A DNA stretch of 64,000 nt from Verrucomicrobiales bacterium (GCA_016793885.1 JAEUHE010000012.1:56517-120516), one strand, 5' to 3'. Counted from the first letter of the stretch, positions 1-9,369 are shown. Made by a program: numbers and translations. Notes: generated by a model not told the origin, from the sequence alone.

Positions 1-431
1 ACAACATCGAGCTGAGCCCGGGTCGCGGTGGGCAGATCGTCCGCTCGGCTGGCGGCGCGGCGATGCTGATGTCGCGTGCTGAGGGATATGCTCAGGTGAA
101 GTTGCCTTCCGGCGAAATCCGCAAGATCAACGAGGTTTGCTTTGCGACCATCGGTCAGGTGGGCAATGTGGACCACTCGAACGTGATTTTGGGTAAGGCG
201 GGTCGCAGCCGTCACCGTGGCATTCGCCCGGTGAATCGTGGTGTGACGCGTAACCCTGTGGATCATCCGAATGGTGGTGGTGCCGGTAAGTCCAAGAGCG
301 GTGGTGGTCGTCAGCACCTCACCTCGCCCTGGGGTCTTTTGGCCAAGGGCTACAGGACTCGTAATCGTAGAAAACATTCCAACCGGTTCATCCTGGTTCG
401 CCGCGATGGCCGTCCGATGAAGCTCAAGTAA
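1..431 (+). CDS. rplB: 50S ribosomal protein L2 (5'-truncated by window edge)
   Basis: C-terminal part of L2, the large-subunit protein that binds 23S rRNA domain IV near the peptidyl-transferase centre. The reading frame is open from base 3 and reads [18 protein letters not shown], then [17 protein letters not shown], both typical of L2. The conserved C-terminal segment follows ([15 protein letters not shown], then the SPWG turn and a Lys/Arg-rich tail). The start codon and about half of the protein lie outside the window. rpsS begins 10 bp downstream, the normal S10-operon order. Confidence 0.97.
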   Translation, partial: NIELSPGRGGQIVRSAGGAAMLMSRAEGYAQVKLPSGEIRKINEVCFATIGQVGNVDHSNVILGKAGRSRHRGIRPVNRGVTRNPVDHPNGGGAGKSKSGGGRQHLTSPWGLLAKGYRTRNRRKHSNRFILVRRDGRPMKLK

Positions 432-441
432 CCGCAACCGT

Positions 442-723
442 ATGGGACGCTCAATCAAAAAAGGCCCGTTTGTAGATTTGCATCTCCTGGAGAAAATCCA
501 GAAGGCGAAATCGACCAGCTCCAAGGCCCCGATCAAGACCTGGTCGCGACGTTCAATGATCACCCCCGAATTTGTCGGGCTGACATTCAATGTTCACAAC
601 GGCAAAGTATTCAACCCGGTCTTCGTGACTGAAAACATGGTGGGTCACCGTCTCGGCGAATTTTCGCTGACCCGCACCTTTAAGAAGCATGGTGCGCATA
701 CGGCGAAAGCGGAGGCCAAATAG
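442..723 (+). CDS. rpsS: 30S ribosomal protein S19
   Basis: S19, a small-subunit head protein that works with S13 near the A-site and the subunit bridge. The 93-residue length is normal. The start [19 protein letters not shown] and the central [14 protein letters not shown] are diagnostic, and [13 protein letters not shown] matches the family C-terminal signature. The gene lies between rplB and rplV in canonical order, with its stop only one base before the rplV start, so translational coupling is likely. Confidence 0.97.
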   Translation: MGRSIKKGPFVDLHLLEKIQKAKSTSSKAPIKTWSRRSMITPEFVGLTFNVHNGKVFNPVFVTENMVGHRLGEFSLTRTFKKHGAHTAKAEAK

Positions 724-724
724 T

Positions 725-1057
725 ATGGAAGTTAAAGCTATTACCCGGAACGTTCGGATGTCGGCTCAGAAGATGCGCGAGGTGGTTCGCCAGATTCAGG
801 GCATGCCCGCGCTGAAGGCTCAGGCTGCCTTGGCGTTCGTTTCCCGCAAATCGGCTCGCGTGGTTGCCAAGACGCTCAAGTCGGCCATCGCGAACGCTGA
901 GAACAACAACGGCCTCAAGGCTGAAAATTTGACGGTGCGCGAGGCTGTGGCCTGCACCGGCTTAACAATGAAACGGTTCACTCCCAAGGCCCGTGGCTCG
1001 GCTGGTCCGATCCTCAAACGGACTTGCCATGTGCGAATTGTGCTTTCTGACGAGTAA
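725..1057 (+). CDS. rplV: 50S ribosomal protein L22
   Basis: L22 lines the polypeptide exit tunnel. The start is placed at the ATG at 725, one base after the rpsS stop, because the protein then opens [20 protein letters not shown], the family N-terminus. An in-frame upstream start at 689 would only read through the 3' end of rpsS. The product is 110 residues, the usual length. [13 protein letters not shown] and the C-terminal region with [17 protein letters not shown] match the beta-hairpin and tail of L22. Confidence 0.97.
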   Translation: MEVKAITRNVRMSAQKMREVVRQIQGMPALKAQAALAFVSRKSARVVAKTLKSAIANAENNNGLKAENLTVREAVACTGLTMKRFTPKARGSAGPILKRTCHVRIVLSDE

Positions 1058-1062
1058 ACGAT

Positions 1063-1743
1063 ATGGGCCAAAAGACTAACCCGATCGGTCTCCGCGTCGC
1101 GGTCAATAAAGACTGGCGATCTAAGTGGTATGCCGACAAAAAGGACTTCGGTCGCTTGCTGACCGAGGATCAACTGATTCGCTCAATCCTCAAGAAAAAG
1201 CTCGAGGCTGCCTCGGTGCCACGCATCTTGATCGAGCGCGCTGCGACCCGCTGCCGCGTCACCATTCTCACGGCTCGTCCGGGGGTGGTCATCGGCCGTA
1301 AGGGTTCAGAAATCGACAAGCTCAAGGAGGAATTGAGCAAGATGACCGGCAAGGAAATCTACGTCGACATCCTCGAAGTCAAGACTCCCGAGTTGGATGC
1401 CCAATTGGTCGCCGAGAACGTGGCTCTCCAGCTGGAGCGCCGGGTTTCCTTCCGTCGAGCCATGAAGAAGGCGGTTCAGACCGCCATGGACCTGGGTGCC
1501 GAAGGCATCAAGATCCGCTGTGGTGGTCGTCTTGGCGGCGCCGAATTGGCGCGTGTCGAAATTTACCATGAGGGCAGTGTTCCGCTCCATACCTTGCGTG
1601 CCAACGTTGACTACGGATTCGCTGAGGCGAAAACGGTCTATGGCATTTTGGGTGTGAAGTGCTGGATCTGCAAACAAGACGAAAAGAAAGACAAGGCCCC
1701 GGCGCCTCGTCCGGCTGAAGCCTTGGCTCCTGCTGGCAAGTAA
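1063..1743 (+). CDS. rpsC: 30S ribosomal protein S3
   Basis: S3 forms the mRNA entry channel with S4 and S5. It begins [18 protein letters not shown], followed by the N-terminal KH region and the KH GxxG-type loop ([20 protein letters not shown]). The C-terminal domain carries [20 protein letters not shown]. At 226 residues it is normal in size, but the last 25 or so residues form a Lys, Pro and Ala-rich tail that departs from the conserved fold. It sits 5 bp after rplV in S10-operon order. Confidence 0.97.
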   Translation: MGQKTNPIGLRVAVNKDWRSKWYADKKDFGRLLTEDQLIRSILKKKLEAASVPRILIERAATRCRVTILTARPGVVIGRKGSEIDKLKEELSKMTGKEIYVDILEVKTPELDAQLVAENVALQLERRVSFRRAMKKAVQTAMDLGAEGIKIRCGGRLGGAELARVEIYHEGSVPLHTLRANVDYGFAEAKTVYGILGVKCWICKQDEKKDKAPAPRPAEALAPAGK

Positions 1744-1770
1744 CCCATTAAAGATTCTTAGGAGACGCCT

Positions 1771-2193
1771 ATGCCATTGATGCCCGCAAGAGTGAAGTAT
1801 CGCAAAATGCATCGGGGAAGCCGCGCAGGCACTGCCTACCGTGGTTCCACCGTAGCATTTGGCGAATATGGACTGCAGAGTCTCGAACGCTGCTGGTTGG
1901 ATACCAAGCAGATTGAAGCGGCCCGGGTCGCCATCGCACGCAATATGAAGCGTCGCGGCAAGGTGTGGATCCGGATCTTCCCTCAGAAATCCTTTACGAA
2001 GAAGCCTTTGGAAACTCGTATGGGTAAGGGCAAAGGCCCGCTTGAGTCTTGGGTTGCCGTGATTCGTCCGGCTAACGTCCTGTTCGAAGTGGATGGGGTG
2101 CCCGAAGCCTTGGCTCGGGAGTCTCTTCGCTTGGCGGCTACCAAGCTGCCGATCCGGACTAAATTCATCTCCCGCCATCGTGTGGCCGCGTAA
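1771..2193 (+). CDS. rplP: 50S ribosomal protein L16
   Basis: L16 lies between the A-site tRNA elbow and the central protuberance. The 140-residue product starts [20 protein letters not shown] and contains [13 protein letters not shown], the [20 protein letters not shown] signature and the [15 protein letters not shown] loop. A purine-rich AGGAGA sequence lies a few bases upstream of the ATG. Length and order between rpsC and rpmC are standard. Confidence 0.97.
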   Translation: MPLMPARVKYRKMHRGSRAGTAYRGSTVAFGEYGLQSLERCWLDTKQIEAARVAIARNMKRRGKVWIRIFPQKSFTKKPLETRMGKGKGPLESWVAVIRPANVLFEVDGVPEALARESLRLAATKLPIRTKFISRHRVAA

Positions 2194-2217
2194 GGCCTGC
2201 GCAAGGAATTTGACGAC

Positions 2218-2415
2218 ATGAAATCTTCCGATCTGAAAGACCAAACAGTTGCCGAGTTGCAGGTGAAGAGCCGCGACCTTCGGCAGCAGCTCTTCAAGCT
2301 GCGATTGCAAAAGGCCTCCAGCCAGCTGGAGAAGCCTTCGGAACTCAGAAACCTCCGTCGGAGCATCGCACGGGTGGAAACAAGAATCTCGGAACTGCGG
2401 AAACAAGCTGCCTGA
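2218..2415 (+). CDS. rpmC: 50S ribosomal protein L29
   Basis: L29 is a small two-helix protein at the tunnel exit, where it helps form the docking site for trigger factor and SRP. The 65-residue product is helical, with [20 protein letters not shown] at the start and [19 protein letters not shown] followed by [11 protein letters not shown], the family signature. It lies between rplP and rpsQ as expected and is separated from rpsQ by 8 bp. Confidence 0.95.
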   Translation: MKSSDLKDQTVAELQVKSRDLRQQLFKLRLQKASSQLEKPSELRNLRRSIARVETRISELRKQAA

Positions 2416-2423
2416 CCTTAAGT

Positions 2424-2714
2424 ATGGAACAGACGAATAAAACCGGCGGTCATCGTAAGGAACGGGTGGGTGAGGTGGTGTCTAACAAAATGACCAAGAC
2501 CATCGTGGTTCGGGTCGAACGACGCTTCCCGCATCCGCAGTTCAAAAAAGTAATCACCCGTTACAAGAAGTTTTACGCTCACGATGAGAAGAGCGAGGCG
2601 AAGCCTGGCGATCGCGTTCGCATCCAAGAGACTCGTCCGCTTTCGCGCACCAAGCGGTGGAAGTTGGTGGAAGTGGTTGAGCGCAACACTGAGGCGACCC
2701 CTGTCGCAGTCTAA
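2424..2714 (+). CDS. rpsQ: 30S ribosomal protein S17
   Basis: S17 is a primary 16S rRNA-binding OB-fold protein. The family core is clear: [20 protein letters not shown], then [19 protein letters not shown] and [19 protein letters not shown]. The product is 96 residues, slightly longer than the usual 80-90 because of a short polar N-terminal lead ([10 protein letters not shown]) and a short C-terminal tail. It follows rpmC and precedes rplN. Confidence 0.96.
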   Translation: MEQTNKTGGHRKERVGEVVSNKMTKTIVVRVERRFPHPQFKKVITRYKKFYAHDEKSEAKPGDRVRIQETRPLSRTKRWKLVEVVERNTEATPVAV

Positions 2715-2726
2715 ATCTAAGATACT

Positions 2727-3092
2727 ATGCTGCAGATTCGTTCCATATTGGACGTTGCCGACAACACAGGTGCCAAGCGCGCGGCCGCGATTGGCGTCCT
2801 CGGCAAGAATCAACGCTACGCCCGGATTGGCGACGTGATTAAGGCCCACATTAAAGAGGCGGCTCCGGATGGGACCGTTAAGAAGGGCGAGGTTGTGAAT
2901 GCGGTGGTCGTTCGGACTCGGCAGGCGATTCGCCGTTCTGACGGCTCGTATCTGCGTTTCGATTCCAACGCGATTGTCATCATCGACAAGGAAAACAACC
3001 CTCGCGGAACCCGTATCTTTGGACCTGTGGCGCGCGAGCTGCGGGACAAGCGGTTCATGAAGATTATTTCGCTCGCACCGGAGGTGATTTGA
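2727..3092 (+). CDS. rplN: 50S ribosomal protein L14
   Basis: L14 binds 23S rRNA and forms intersubunit bridges. The 121-residue length is standard. The N-terminus [19 protein letters not shown] and the interior [35 protein letters not shown] and [18 protein letters not shown] are diagnostic. It opens the spc part of the cluster and is followed after 3 bp by rplX. Confidence 0.97.
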   Translation: MLQIRSILDVADNTGAKRAAAIGVLGKNQRYARIGDVIKAHIKEAAPDGTVKKGEVVNAVVVRTRQAIRRSDGSYLRFDSNAIVIIDKENNPRGTRIFGPVARELRDKRFMKIISLAPEVI

Positions 3093-3095
3093 TTT

Positions 3096-3368
3096 ATGGC
3101 TAAGTTGCATGTTAAGCGCGGAGACGAAGTGGTCGTCATTGCTGGCTCCGAGCGGGGTAAGCGCGGCAAGATCATCCAGGTTCTCACCAAGAAGAATCGG
3201 GTCATCGTCGAGGGCGCCCAAATGATCAAACGGCACATGAGGAAGAGCCAAACTCATCCTCAGGGTGCGATCGTCGAGCGGGAAGGAACTATCCATTCGT
3301 CCAATGTGATGTTGGCTGAACGCTACGATTCCAAGGCCGCGAAGCGCGGCGGGACGAAAACCAACTAA
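3096..3368 (+). CDS. rplX: 50S ribosomal protein L24
   Basis: L24 is an assembly-initiator protein that contacts the 5' end of 23S rRNA. Its KOW motif is visible as [20 protein letters not shown], followed by [20 protein letters not shown] and the [13 protein letters not shown] segment. It has 90 residues, slightly shorter than the E. coli protein. It lies between rplN and rplE; the 56-bp gap to rplE is larger than most in this cluster. Confidence 0.96.
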   Translation: MAKLHVKRGDEVVVIAGSERGKRGKIIQVLTKKNRVIVEGAQMIKRHMRKSQTHPQGAIVEREGTIHSSNVMLAERYDSKAAKRGGTKTN

Positions 3369-3424
3369 TAGAACGTCCTGTTTACTACGTCACGAAGCGC
3401 GTCAGTTACCACTAATTTTCGGAA

Positions 3425-3970
3425 ATGAAACCGAGACTTTACACCAAGTATCAGGCCGAAGTGCGGCCGGCCCTGCAGAAGAACCGGGGCTACAAGAACG
3501 TTCACCAGGTGCCTCGCATCGAGAAGATCGTGGTCAACATGGGCGTGAGTGCCTCCCTCGAAAAGGGAGCCATCGAAGATGCCGCCAAGGATCTGCAGAT
3601 GATCACCGGGCGTAAGCCGGCCATCAGCAAGTCGCGCAAGAGCATCGCGAACTTCAAGCTGCGCGAAGGTCAGCCTATCGGCTGTCGCGTCACGCTCCGT
3701 CGCGACTGCATGTATGAGTTTCTGGATCGGTTGGTGGCCGCCACCTTGCCTCGTATCCGTGACTTTCGTGGGATTTCGAGCCGCTCCTTCGATGGTCGCG
3801 GCAACTATTCCTTGGGCATCGCCGATCAAACGGTGTTCCCGGAGATTGAATTGGAAAAGATCAAACGTCAGCAGGGCATGGACATCACGATCGTGACTTC
3901 CGCCCCGACCGATGCTGAGGCTCTCGAACTGCTCAAGTTGATGGGCATGCCGTTCGCGGAGAATCGCTAA
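3425..3970 (+). CDS. rplE: 50S ribosomal protein L5
   Basis: L5 binds 5S rRNA in the central protuberance. The 181-residue product contains VPRIEKIVVNMGVSASLEKG, ITGRKPAISKSRKSIANFKL and RIRDFRGISSRSFDGRGNYS, all L5 signatures, and ends in DAEALELLKLMGMPFAENR. The length is normal. It sits between rplX and rpsN, the usual spc order. Confidence 0.97.
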   Translation: MKPRLYTKYQAEVRPALQKNRGYKNVHQVPRIEKIVVNMGVSASLEKGAIEDAAKDLQMITGRKPAISKSRKSIANFKLREGQPIGCRVTLRRDCMYEFLDRLVAATLPRIRDFRGISSRSFDGRGNYSLGIADQTVFPEIELEKIKRQQGMDITIVTSAPTDAEALELLKLMGMPFAENR

Positions 3971-4005
3971 CGAGTTTGGTGAATCTTTGAGAAGACTTTA
4001 ACCTT

Positions 4006-4275
4006 ATGGCCAAGAGATCCTGGTTGGAACGTAATAAGAAGAAGGCTCGCACGGTGAAGAAGTATGCGGCCCTGCGCGCCGAGCTGAAGGCGAAGGGCGA
4101 CTACGCCGCTTTGTCGAAGCTCCCGCGTAATGCTAGCCCCGTGCGGTTGGTAAATCGCTGCCGGATTTCCGGCCGTCGCCGCGCCTTCATCCGAAAATAT
4201 GGCGTATCTCGTTTGACGTTCCGCGAATTGGCGCTGAACGGACTGATTCCTGGCGTGACTAAGGCCAGCTGGTAA
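4006..4275 (+). CDS. rpsN: 30S ribosomal protein S14 (zinc-free type)
   Basis: S14 is a small-subunit head protein. The 89-residue product starts [20 protein letters not shown] and ends with [20 protein letters not shown] and the [13 protein letters not shown] tail. It is the longer form without the paired CxxC zinc motifs; only one Cys is visible in the conserved region. It ends 3 bp before rpsH. Confidence 0.96.
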   Translation: MAKRSWLERNKKKARTVKKYAALRAELKAKGDYAALSKLPRNASPVRLVNRCRISGRRRAFIRKYGVSRLTFRELALNGLIPGVTKASW

Positions 4276-4278
4276 CCT

Positions 4279-4665
4279 ATGACCGACACGATTGCAGATT
4301 TGTTGACCCGGATCCGTAACGCGCACCGAGCGCTCTTGACGGATATTGAGCTGCCGCACTCCAAGATGAAGCAGGCCATTGCTGCCATCTTGAAGAAGGA
4401 GGGCTACATTGTGGACTTTAGCGTGGAGGGCAAGACTATCAAACGTCTCAAGCTCAAGTTAAAGTATGATGGACGACGCAGTGTTATCACTGGCATTCGT
4501 CGCGTGAGCAGCCCAGGGCTCCGTCGCTACGTCGGGTCTACCGAGATTCCTCGGGTCCGCGGTGGCCTCGGGACCGCGATCCTCTCCACCTCGCAAGGGG
4601 TCATGAGCGGTGCGGAAGCTCGTAAGCAGAACTTGGGTGGCGAACTCCTCTGCTACGTTTGGTAA
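4279..4665 (+). CDS. rpsH: 30S ribosomal protein S8
   Basis: S8 binds the central domain of 16S rRNA and is a translational repressor of spc operons in enterobacteria (family knowledge; no repressor site was identified here). The 128-residue product begins [20 protein letters not shown] and ends with the family C-terminal motif [20 protein letters not shown] followed by GGELLCYVW. Length and position between rpsN and rplF are standard. Confidence 0.97.
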   Translation: MTDTIADLLTRIRNAHRALLTDIELPHSKMKQAIAAILKKEGYIVDFSVEGKTIKRLKLKLKYDGRRSVITGIRRVSSPGLRRYVGSTEIPRVRGGLGTAILSTSQGVMSGAEARKQNLGGELLCYVW

Positions 4666-4683
4666 CTTCAATTTACAGCCATT

Positions 4684-5220
4684 ATGTCACGAATTGGTAA
4701 GCAACCGATTGCGATTCCCGCCAAAGTTAAGGTGGAGATCAAAGGCAGTCAGCTCCGCGTCGAGGGGCCCAAAGGTAAGCTCGACATGACTCTTCCGCGC
4801 CGCACGTCCGCCAAAGTGGCTGACAACCAGGTCGTGGTGTCCCGGGATGGGGAAGATGCTGAGGCCAAGGCCATGCACGGTTTAGGTCGTGCCTTGGTCA
4901 ACAACATGGTCAAGGGCGTCAGCGATGGCTTCGTCAAGAAGCTCGAGATTCAAGGCGTCGGATTTAAGGCCGCTGTCCAAGGGGCAGTTGTCAATCTGAG
5001 CTTGGGGTATTCGCATCCCCTGAACTACCCCATTCCCGCCCAAATCAAGGTCACGGTCGAAGAAAACACCAAGCTGACCATTGAAGGGCCGGATAAGGCC
5101 TTGGTTGGTCTCGTGGCCTCCGAAATTCGGGCCTTCTACCCCCCTGAGCCTTACAAGGGCAAGGGCGTCCGCTACTCGGACGAAAAGGTGATCCGCAAGG
5201 AAGGCAAGACCGTACAGTAA
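4684..5220 (+). CDS. rplF: 50S ribosomal protein L6
   Basis: L6 lies near the sarcin-ricin loop and the factor-binding site. The 178-residue product starts MSRIGKQPIAIPAKVKVEIK. It contains GVSDGFVKKLEIQGVGFKAA and ends with FYPPEPYKGKGVRYSDEKVI, the conserved C-terminal signature. Two duplicated L6 folds are expected for this length. It is followed by rplR after 39 bp. Confidence 0.97.
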   Translation: MSRIGKQPIAIPAKVKVEIKGSQLRVEGPKGKLDMTLPRRTSAKVADNQVVVSRDGEDAEAKAMHGLGRALVNNMVKGVSDGFVKKLEIQGVGFKAAVQGAVVNLSLGYSHPLNYPIPAQIKVTVEENTKLTIEGPDKALVGLVASEIRAFYPPEPYKGKGVRYSDEKVIRKEGKTVQ

Positions 5221-5259
5221 CCGATTTAACGCCACGGCCAAACCCGTGGCTCCAAAAAC

Positions 5260-5619
5260 ATGCAGATCCAGAACAAACAACGTCTACGCCGCCTCCGAAA
5301 GCTTCGCATTCGCAAGGTGGTCGTCGGCACACCGGTCCGCCCCCGCTTGTCTGTCAAATTCAGCAATGCGCACATCTACGTTCAATTCATCGACGATTCA
5401 GCCCGCGTCACTTTGGCGGCCGCCTCAACGAAGGTCAAAGGTGGCAAGTCGGTGCTCAAGGCGAACATCGATGGCGCGACCAAGTTAGGGAAACTCGCGG
5501 CTGAAGCTGCTTTGGCCAAAGGGATTAAGAAAGTTGTGTTTGACCGCAATGGCATTCGCTACCACGGGAAGGTGAAAGCGCTTGCTGACGCGGCTCGCCT
5601 GGGTGGTCTTGAATTTTAA
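5260..5619 (+). CDS. rplR: 50S ribosomal protein L18
   Basis: L18 binds 5S rRNA with L5. The 119-residue product has the family pattern: a basic N-terminus ([15 protein letters not shown]), [20 protein letters not shown], the helix [20 protein letters not shown] and the end [17 protein letters not shown]. It lies between rplF and rpsE in the usual order. Confidence 0.96.
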   Translation: MQIQNKQRLRRLRKLRIRKVVVGTPVRPRLSVKFSNAHIYVQFIDDSARVTLAAASTKVKGGKSVLKANIDGATKLGKLAAEAALAKGIKKVVFDRNGIRYHGKVKALADAARLGGLEF

Positions 5620-5640
5620 CCGCGGAAGGAATTAATCACC

Positions 5641-6342
5641 GTGTCAGATCCTATCAAAAGCAATAACGAAGGTGCAAAGCCCGCTGGGCAGCCGGGTAAC
5701 AGCTCGGGTGGCCAGGGTGGCGGGGGCGGCTATTTCGGTGGCGGCGGCAATCGCGGCGGCGGGCGTGGGCCTGGACGTGGACCTCGGCGTAACCGGGGCG
5801 ATGGCGATGGCGACCAAAACGGCAACGAACTCGCCGAGAAAGTCGTTTATATCAATCGCTCCGCTAAGGTGGTTAAGGGCGGTCGTCGCTTCAGCTTCAG
5901 CGCTCTGGTTGTCGTTGGAGACAAAAAGGGCCGTGTAGGGTTGGGCCTTGGTAAAGCCGGGGAAGTGGCTGACGCGATCCGCAAAGGCGGGGAAATCGCC
6001 AAAGGACGCATGATGCCTATTTCTCTGCGCGATACCACCATCCCGCATGAGGCTTTGGCCGATTATTGCGGTGCTCGCGTGCTGTTGCGACCTGCCTCTC
6101 CCGGAACCGGGGTCATCGCCGGTAAGACCGTTCGGGCCGTTTTGGAATCCGTCGGCATCCGTGACGTTCTGAGCAAATCGCTGGGATCCAAAAATCCGTC
6201 CAATGTAGTCAAGGCAACCTTCGCCGCTCTGCGCCAGTTGCGCCTCCGCGAAGACATCCTGAGGAGCCGTGGCATCGTTGTGCGGACCGCTGCTGCGGCT
6301 GCACCGGTTGCTGCGACGCCTGAAACTCCTGCTACTACCTGA
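5641..6342 (+). CDS. rpsE: 30S ribosomal protein S5 with Gly/Arg-rich N-terminal extension
   Basis: S5 contributes to the mRNA entry tunnel and decoding fidelity. The ribosomal core starts near residue 60 ([20 protein letters not shown], then [20 protein letters not shown]) and continues through [20 protein letters not shown] and [20 protein letters not shown]. At 233 residues it is much longer than the usual 165-175. The extra length is mostly an N-terminal segment of about 60 residues, rich in Gly, Arg, Asn and Gln and probably disordered, plus a short Ala/Pro-rich tail. A GTG start at 5641 is used, preceded by GGAAGGAATT. Confidence 0.96.
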   Translation: MSDPIKSNNEGAKPAGQPGNSSGGQGGGGGYFGGGGNRGGGRGPGRGPRRNRGDGDGDQNGNELAEKVVYINRSAKVVKGGRRFSFSALVVVGDKKGRVGLGLGKAGEVADAIRKGGEIAKGRMMPISLRDTTIPHEALADYCGARVLLRPASPGTGVIAGKTVRAVLESVGIRDVLSKSLGSKNPSNVVKATFAALRQLRLREDILRSRGIVVRTAAAAAPVAATPETPATT

Positions 6343-6350
6343 ATCTAGAT

Positions 6351-6806
6351 ATGTCACTTCGTCTCCATAATCTTAAACCTCGACCTGGTGCTAAACACCG
6401 CCGGAAGCGGCTTGGTATCGGTGAGTCCAGCGGCCACGGCAAAACCAGCGGTCGCGGTGGAAAAGGTCAGTCTGCTCGTTCAGGCAGCTCCATCCGTCCC
6501 GGGTTCGAAGGGGGCCAGATGCCCCTCTTCCGCCGTATGCCCAAGCGCGGGTTTAACAACATCAGCCACGCGACGCGCTATCTCGTTGTCAATGTGGCTT
6601 CTCTGAACAGCTTTGCTGATGGCGCGACCGTAGACACTGCGGCGCTCCGCAAAATTCGTGTTGCCTCTGGCCGCTTGACCAAGCTCAAGATTCTGGGCGA
6701 TGGGGACTTGACCCGCAAGCTCACGGTCGTAGCTCATGCCTTCACCGCCACCGCCAAAGCCAAGATCGAGGCCAAAGGCGGTAAGTGCGAACTCGTAACA
6801 GCCTAA
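6351..6806 (+). CDS. rplO: 50S ribosomal protein L15
   Basis: L15 is a late-assembly large-subunit protein. The 151-residue product has the conserved basic, Gly-rich N-terminus (MSLRLHNLKPRPGAKHRRKR, then GHGKTSGRGGKGQSARSG), FEGGQMPLFRRMPKRGFNN and a C-terminal L15/L18e-type fold. It begins only 8 bp after rpsE, leaving no room for rpmD, which usually lies between these two genes. Confidence 0.96.
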   Translation: MSLRLHNLKPRPGAKHRRKRLGIGESSGHGKTSGRGGKGQSARSGSSIRPGFEGGQMPLFRRMPKRGFNNISHATRYLVVNVASLNSFADGATVDTAALRKIRVASGRLTKLKILGDGDLTRKLTVVAHAFTATAKAKIEAKGGKCELVTA

Positions 6807-6826
6807 GCTGAACCCCCGCACCCGGC

Positions 6827-8233
6827 ATGCTCGGCAACATTTTTAATACCTTCGCTAACTGCTTCAAGATCCCCGAACTGAAATCGAGGATTTTGTTCAC
6901 GCTAGTTGTTTTGGCCTTGTGTCGAGTGGTGTCGATGTGCCCCCTGCCTGGTTTGGATGGGGAGGCGCTTAAGAACTTCTTCGACCAGCTTGCAGCGCGT
7001 GCAGCGAGGGGCGGAGATTCCGGTGGTTCCTTCCTGGGCATGTATAGCATGTTCACCGGAGGTGCCCTTGAGCGTTGCGCGGTGGGCTCCTTGGGCATCA
7101 TGCCCTACATCAGTGCCACGATCGTTATTCAGTTGCTGACGGCGGTGATTCCCTCCTTGAGCAAGCTCGCTCGTGAAGAGGGCGGACGCACCAAGATCAT
7201 TCAATATGGTCGTTATCTGACCGTGTTTCTCTGCTTGGCAGAAGGCCTCTACATGAGCACGACCTGGGAAAACCCCAGCACTCTGTTCGGTGGTGCTGAG
7301 TTTCCTGGTAAGCTGGTGATGTATGACAACATCATCTGGTACCGCATCCAGACGACGATCATCTTGACCGCTGGAACGATGCTCCTGATGTGGTTTGGTG
7401 AGCAGATCACCGAGCGCGGCATTGGCAACGGAACGTCACTGGTAATCAGTATCGGTATCTTGGCTCGGCTGCCTCAGTCCTTCCTGGGCCTCAAAGACAT
7501 GTTCACCGGTGGAGAGACTGGTGAGCCCAGTGGCTTCAACATTTTCTATATTATTGCCTTGGTCTTACTGCTGCTCGGGGTGGTGGCCGGGGTTATCGCG
7601 GTGCTTCAGGCACAACGCAAGGTTCCGGTGCAGTATGCCCAGCGAGCTGTGGGGCGGAAGGTGGTTTCCGGAGGAAGTTCCTTCCTGCCGCTCCGAGTTA
7701 ATTATGCGGGCGTCATGCCCATCATTTTCGCGCAAGCCATTCTGATGCTTCCGGAGCGCGCCCTGAGTTTCCTGGGGGCCCAGTTTTCGATCCCCCTCTT
7801 TTCGCGAATGGCCACCTATCTGACCGAAGGTGCTGTGCTCTACATCGTGCTTTACGGTCTGATGATTCTGTTTTTCTCCTACTTCTGGGTTGCCACGCAG
7901 TTTAATGAGCTGCAGATCGCGGATGACCTGAAAAAGCACGGGGGATACATTCCCGGTGTGCGTCCCGGTCAAGCCACCAGCGACTTCCTCCATAACGCGA
8001 TGAGCCGGATTACCTTCGCGGGTGCCATTTTCCTGACGCTGATCGCTGTGATTCCGATTCTCCTGAACCGCGAGATGAAGATTCCATTCCAGGTTGCGAC
8101 GTTCTTCGGTGGAACGAGCATGCTCATCCTGGTCGGTGTGCTTCTGGACACGATGAGACAGATGGAATCGCATCTGATGATGCGTCACTACGACGGGTTC
8201 CTTAAGAAGGGTCGGGTCCGTGGACGTTACTAA
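6827..8233 (+). CDS. secY: Protein translocase channel subunit SecY
   Basis: SecY is the pore of the Sec translocon in the inner membrane. The 468-residue product shows about ten hydrophobic segments. Typical features are SLGIMPYISATIVIQLLTAV in transmembrane segment 2, GIGNGTSLVISIGI, RKVPVQYAQRAVGRKVVSGG in the cytoplasmic loop and RPGQATSDFLHNAMSRITFA near the C-terminus. It is longer than E. coli SecY (443) because of a longer periplasmic loop after the first segment. The spc position between rplO and map is standard. Confidence 0.97.
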   Translation: MLGNIFNTFANCFKIPELKSRILFTLVVLALCRVVSMCPLPGLDGEALKNFFDQLAARAARGGDSGGSFLGMYSMFTGGALERCAVGSLGIMPYISATIVIQLLTAVIPSLSKLAREEGGRTKIIQYGRYLTVFLCLAEGLYMSTTWENPSTLFGGAEFPGKLVMYDNIIWYRIQTTIILTAGTMLLMWFGEQITERGIGNGTSLVISIGILARLPQSFLGLKDMFTGGETGEPSGFNIFYIIALVLLLLGVVAGVIAVLQAQRKVPVQYAQRAVGRKVVSGGSSFLPLRVNYAGVMPIIFAQAILMLPERALSFLGAQFSIPLFSRMATYLTEGAVLYIVLYGLMILFFSYFWVATQFNELQIADDLKKHGGYIPGVRPGQATSDFLHNAMSRITFAGAIFLTLIAVIPILLNREMKIPFQVATFFGGTSMLILVGVLLDTMRQMESHLMMRHYDGFLKKGRVRGRY

Positions 8234-8292
8234 TCTGCCCTGGACCAAAGTCCGTGGTAGATCTGAAACGGGTCTTTGACTAAAACCCAAAC

Positions 8293-9069
8293 ATGATCAG
8301 CATCAAGAACGAGCGGGAGATCGTCGCGATGCGGGAAGCGGGTAGGATCGCTCGGGAAGTGTTGGAAGAAGTCGCTGCTTACGTTCAGCCCGGGATGACG
8401 ACCAAGAAGGTCGATCAGTACGCTGGCGAATGTATTGCGCGCCATGGTGCGAAGAGTGCGTTTTTGGGATACAAGAAGTATCCGTGTCAGATTTGCATCT
8501 CGGTGAATGAAGAAGTGGTGCATGGTCTGGCTAGTGAGCGTCGCGTTGAGTTTGGCGACATTGTCAGCTTGGATGTTGGGGTCTACTGGAACGGATTTGT
8601 TGGGGATACGGCGAAGACCGTGGCGGTTGGCGGTTGCAGCCTGGATGCCCAACGTCTGATGGATGTGACCGAGAAGTCGCTGGCTGAGGGTATCGCCCAA
8701 GCGCGTGCGGGGAATCGGGTGGTTGACATTTCGCGGGCGATTCAGACCTGCGTTGAGTCCCACGGTTTTAGCATTGTTCGAGAATTTGTTGGCCATGGGG
8801 TAGGACGATCGGTCCATGAAGAGCCTCAGGTGCCGAACTATGTGGACGGTAAGAGCAGCCCGAAGCTGCGGCCCGGGATGACGATCGCGATCGAGCCGAT
8901 GGTCAACGCGGGTAAGCCACAGGTTCGACAGTTAAATGACGGCTGGACAGTCGTTACCAAAGATGGTCAACTTTCTGCTCATTTTGAGCATACGGTTCTC
9001 ATTACTGAGGCCGAAGCGGAGATTTTGACTTGGCCGGCGAAGAGAGTATCAGGGTCGAAGGGACGGTAG
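8293..9069 (+). CDS. map: Type I methionine aminopeptidase
   Basis: Removes the initiator Met from nascent proteins, using two metal ions. The 258-residue product begins MISIKNEREIVAMREAGRIA and has the pita-bread-fold metal ligands: Asp in SLDVGVYWNGFVGDTAKTVA (two Asp), His in GHGVGRSVHEEPQVPN, Glu in AIEPMVN and the last Glu in SAHFEHTVLIT. The GHGVG motif and the length fit the short type I enzymes. The last 40 bases overlap the start of infA. Confidence 0.96.
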   Translation: MISIKNEREIVAMREAGRIAREVLEEVAAYVQPGMTTKKVDQYAGECIARHGAKSAFLGYKKYPCQICISVNEEVVHGLASERRVEFGDIVSLDVGVYWNGFVGDTAKTVAVGGCSLDAQRLMDVTEKSLAEGIAQARAGNRVVDISRAIQTCVESHGFSIVREFVGHGVGRSVHEEPQVPNYVDGKSSPKLRPGMTIAIEPMVNAGKPQVRQLNDGWTVVTKDGQLSAHFEHTVLITEAEAEILTWPAKRVSGSKGR

Positions 9070-9245
9070 TAGACGTCCTGAAGCCTCGTTTGTTCCGGGT
9101 GGAACTGGCAAACGGGCATCATGTGCTGGCGCATGTCTCTGGAAAGTTCCGCCTTCAATTTGTGAAACTGGGTGCAGGGGATCGCGTGGTCCTCGAAATG
9201 TCACCCTACGATTTGTCGAGAGGGCGTATAGCCTGCTCGGTGTAA
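9030..9245 (+). CDS. infA: Translation initiation factor IF-1
   Basis: IF-1 is an OB-fold protein that occupies the ribosomal A site during initiation. The 71-residue product carries the family core: [33 protein letters not shown] and [14 protein letters not shown]. The start is a TTG at 9030 inside the 3' end of map, because no ATG or GTG occurs in frame before the conserved core. The reading [13 protein letters not shown] then matches the usual IF-1 N-terminus. The 40-bp overlap with map suggests coupled translation. Confidence 0.93.
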   Translation: MAGEESIRVEGTVVDVLKPRLFRVELANGHHVLAHVSGKFRLQFVKLGAGDRVVLEMSPYDLSRGRIACSV

Positions 9246-9255
9246 AATTTTTGAT

Positions 9256-9369
9256 ATGAAAGTCAGAGCATCAGTTAAAAAGCTTTGCGAAAACTGCAAA
9301 ATCGTGCGGCGGCGGGGGATCATTCGGGTGATCTGCTCCAACGCGCGACATAAACAGCGGCAGGGGTAA
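9256..9369 (+). CDS. rpmJ: 50S ribosomal protein L36
   Basis: L36 is the smallest ribosomal protein. This 37-residue gene reads [20 protein letters not shown] followed by [17 protein letters not shown]. It keeps the zinc ribbon ligands Cys11, Cys14, Cys27 and His32, so it is the zinc-binding form. It lies 10 bp after infA and 6 bp before rpsM, the classical order at the spc/alpha boundary. Confidence 0.96.
   Translation: MKVRASVKKLCENCKIVRRRGIIRVICSNARHKQRQG

Noticed and set aside
1306..2406. Long minus-strand open frame across rpsC, rplP and rpmC
   Set aside because: It is fully antisense to three certain ribosomal genes, has no family features and follows from high GC content.
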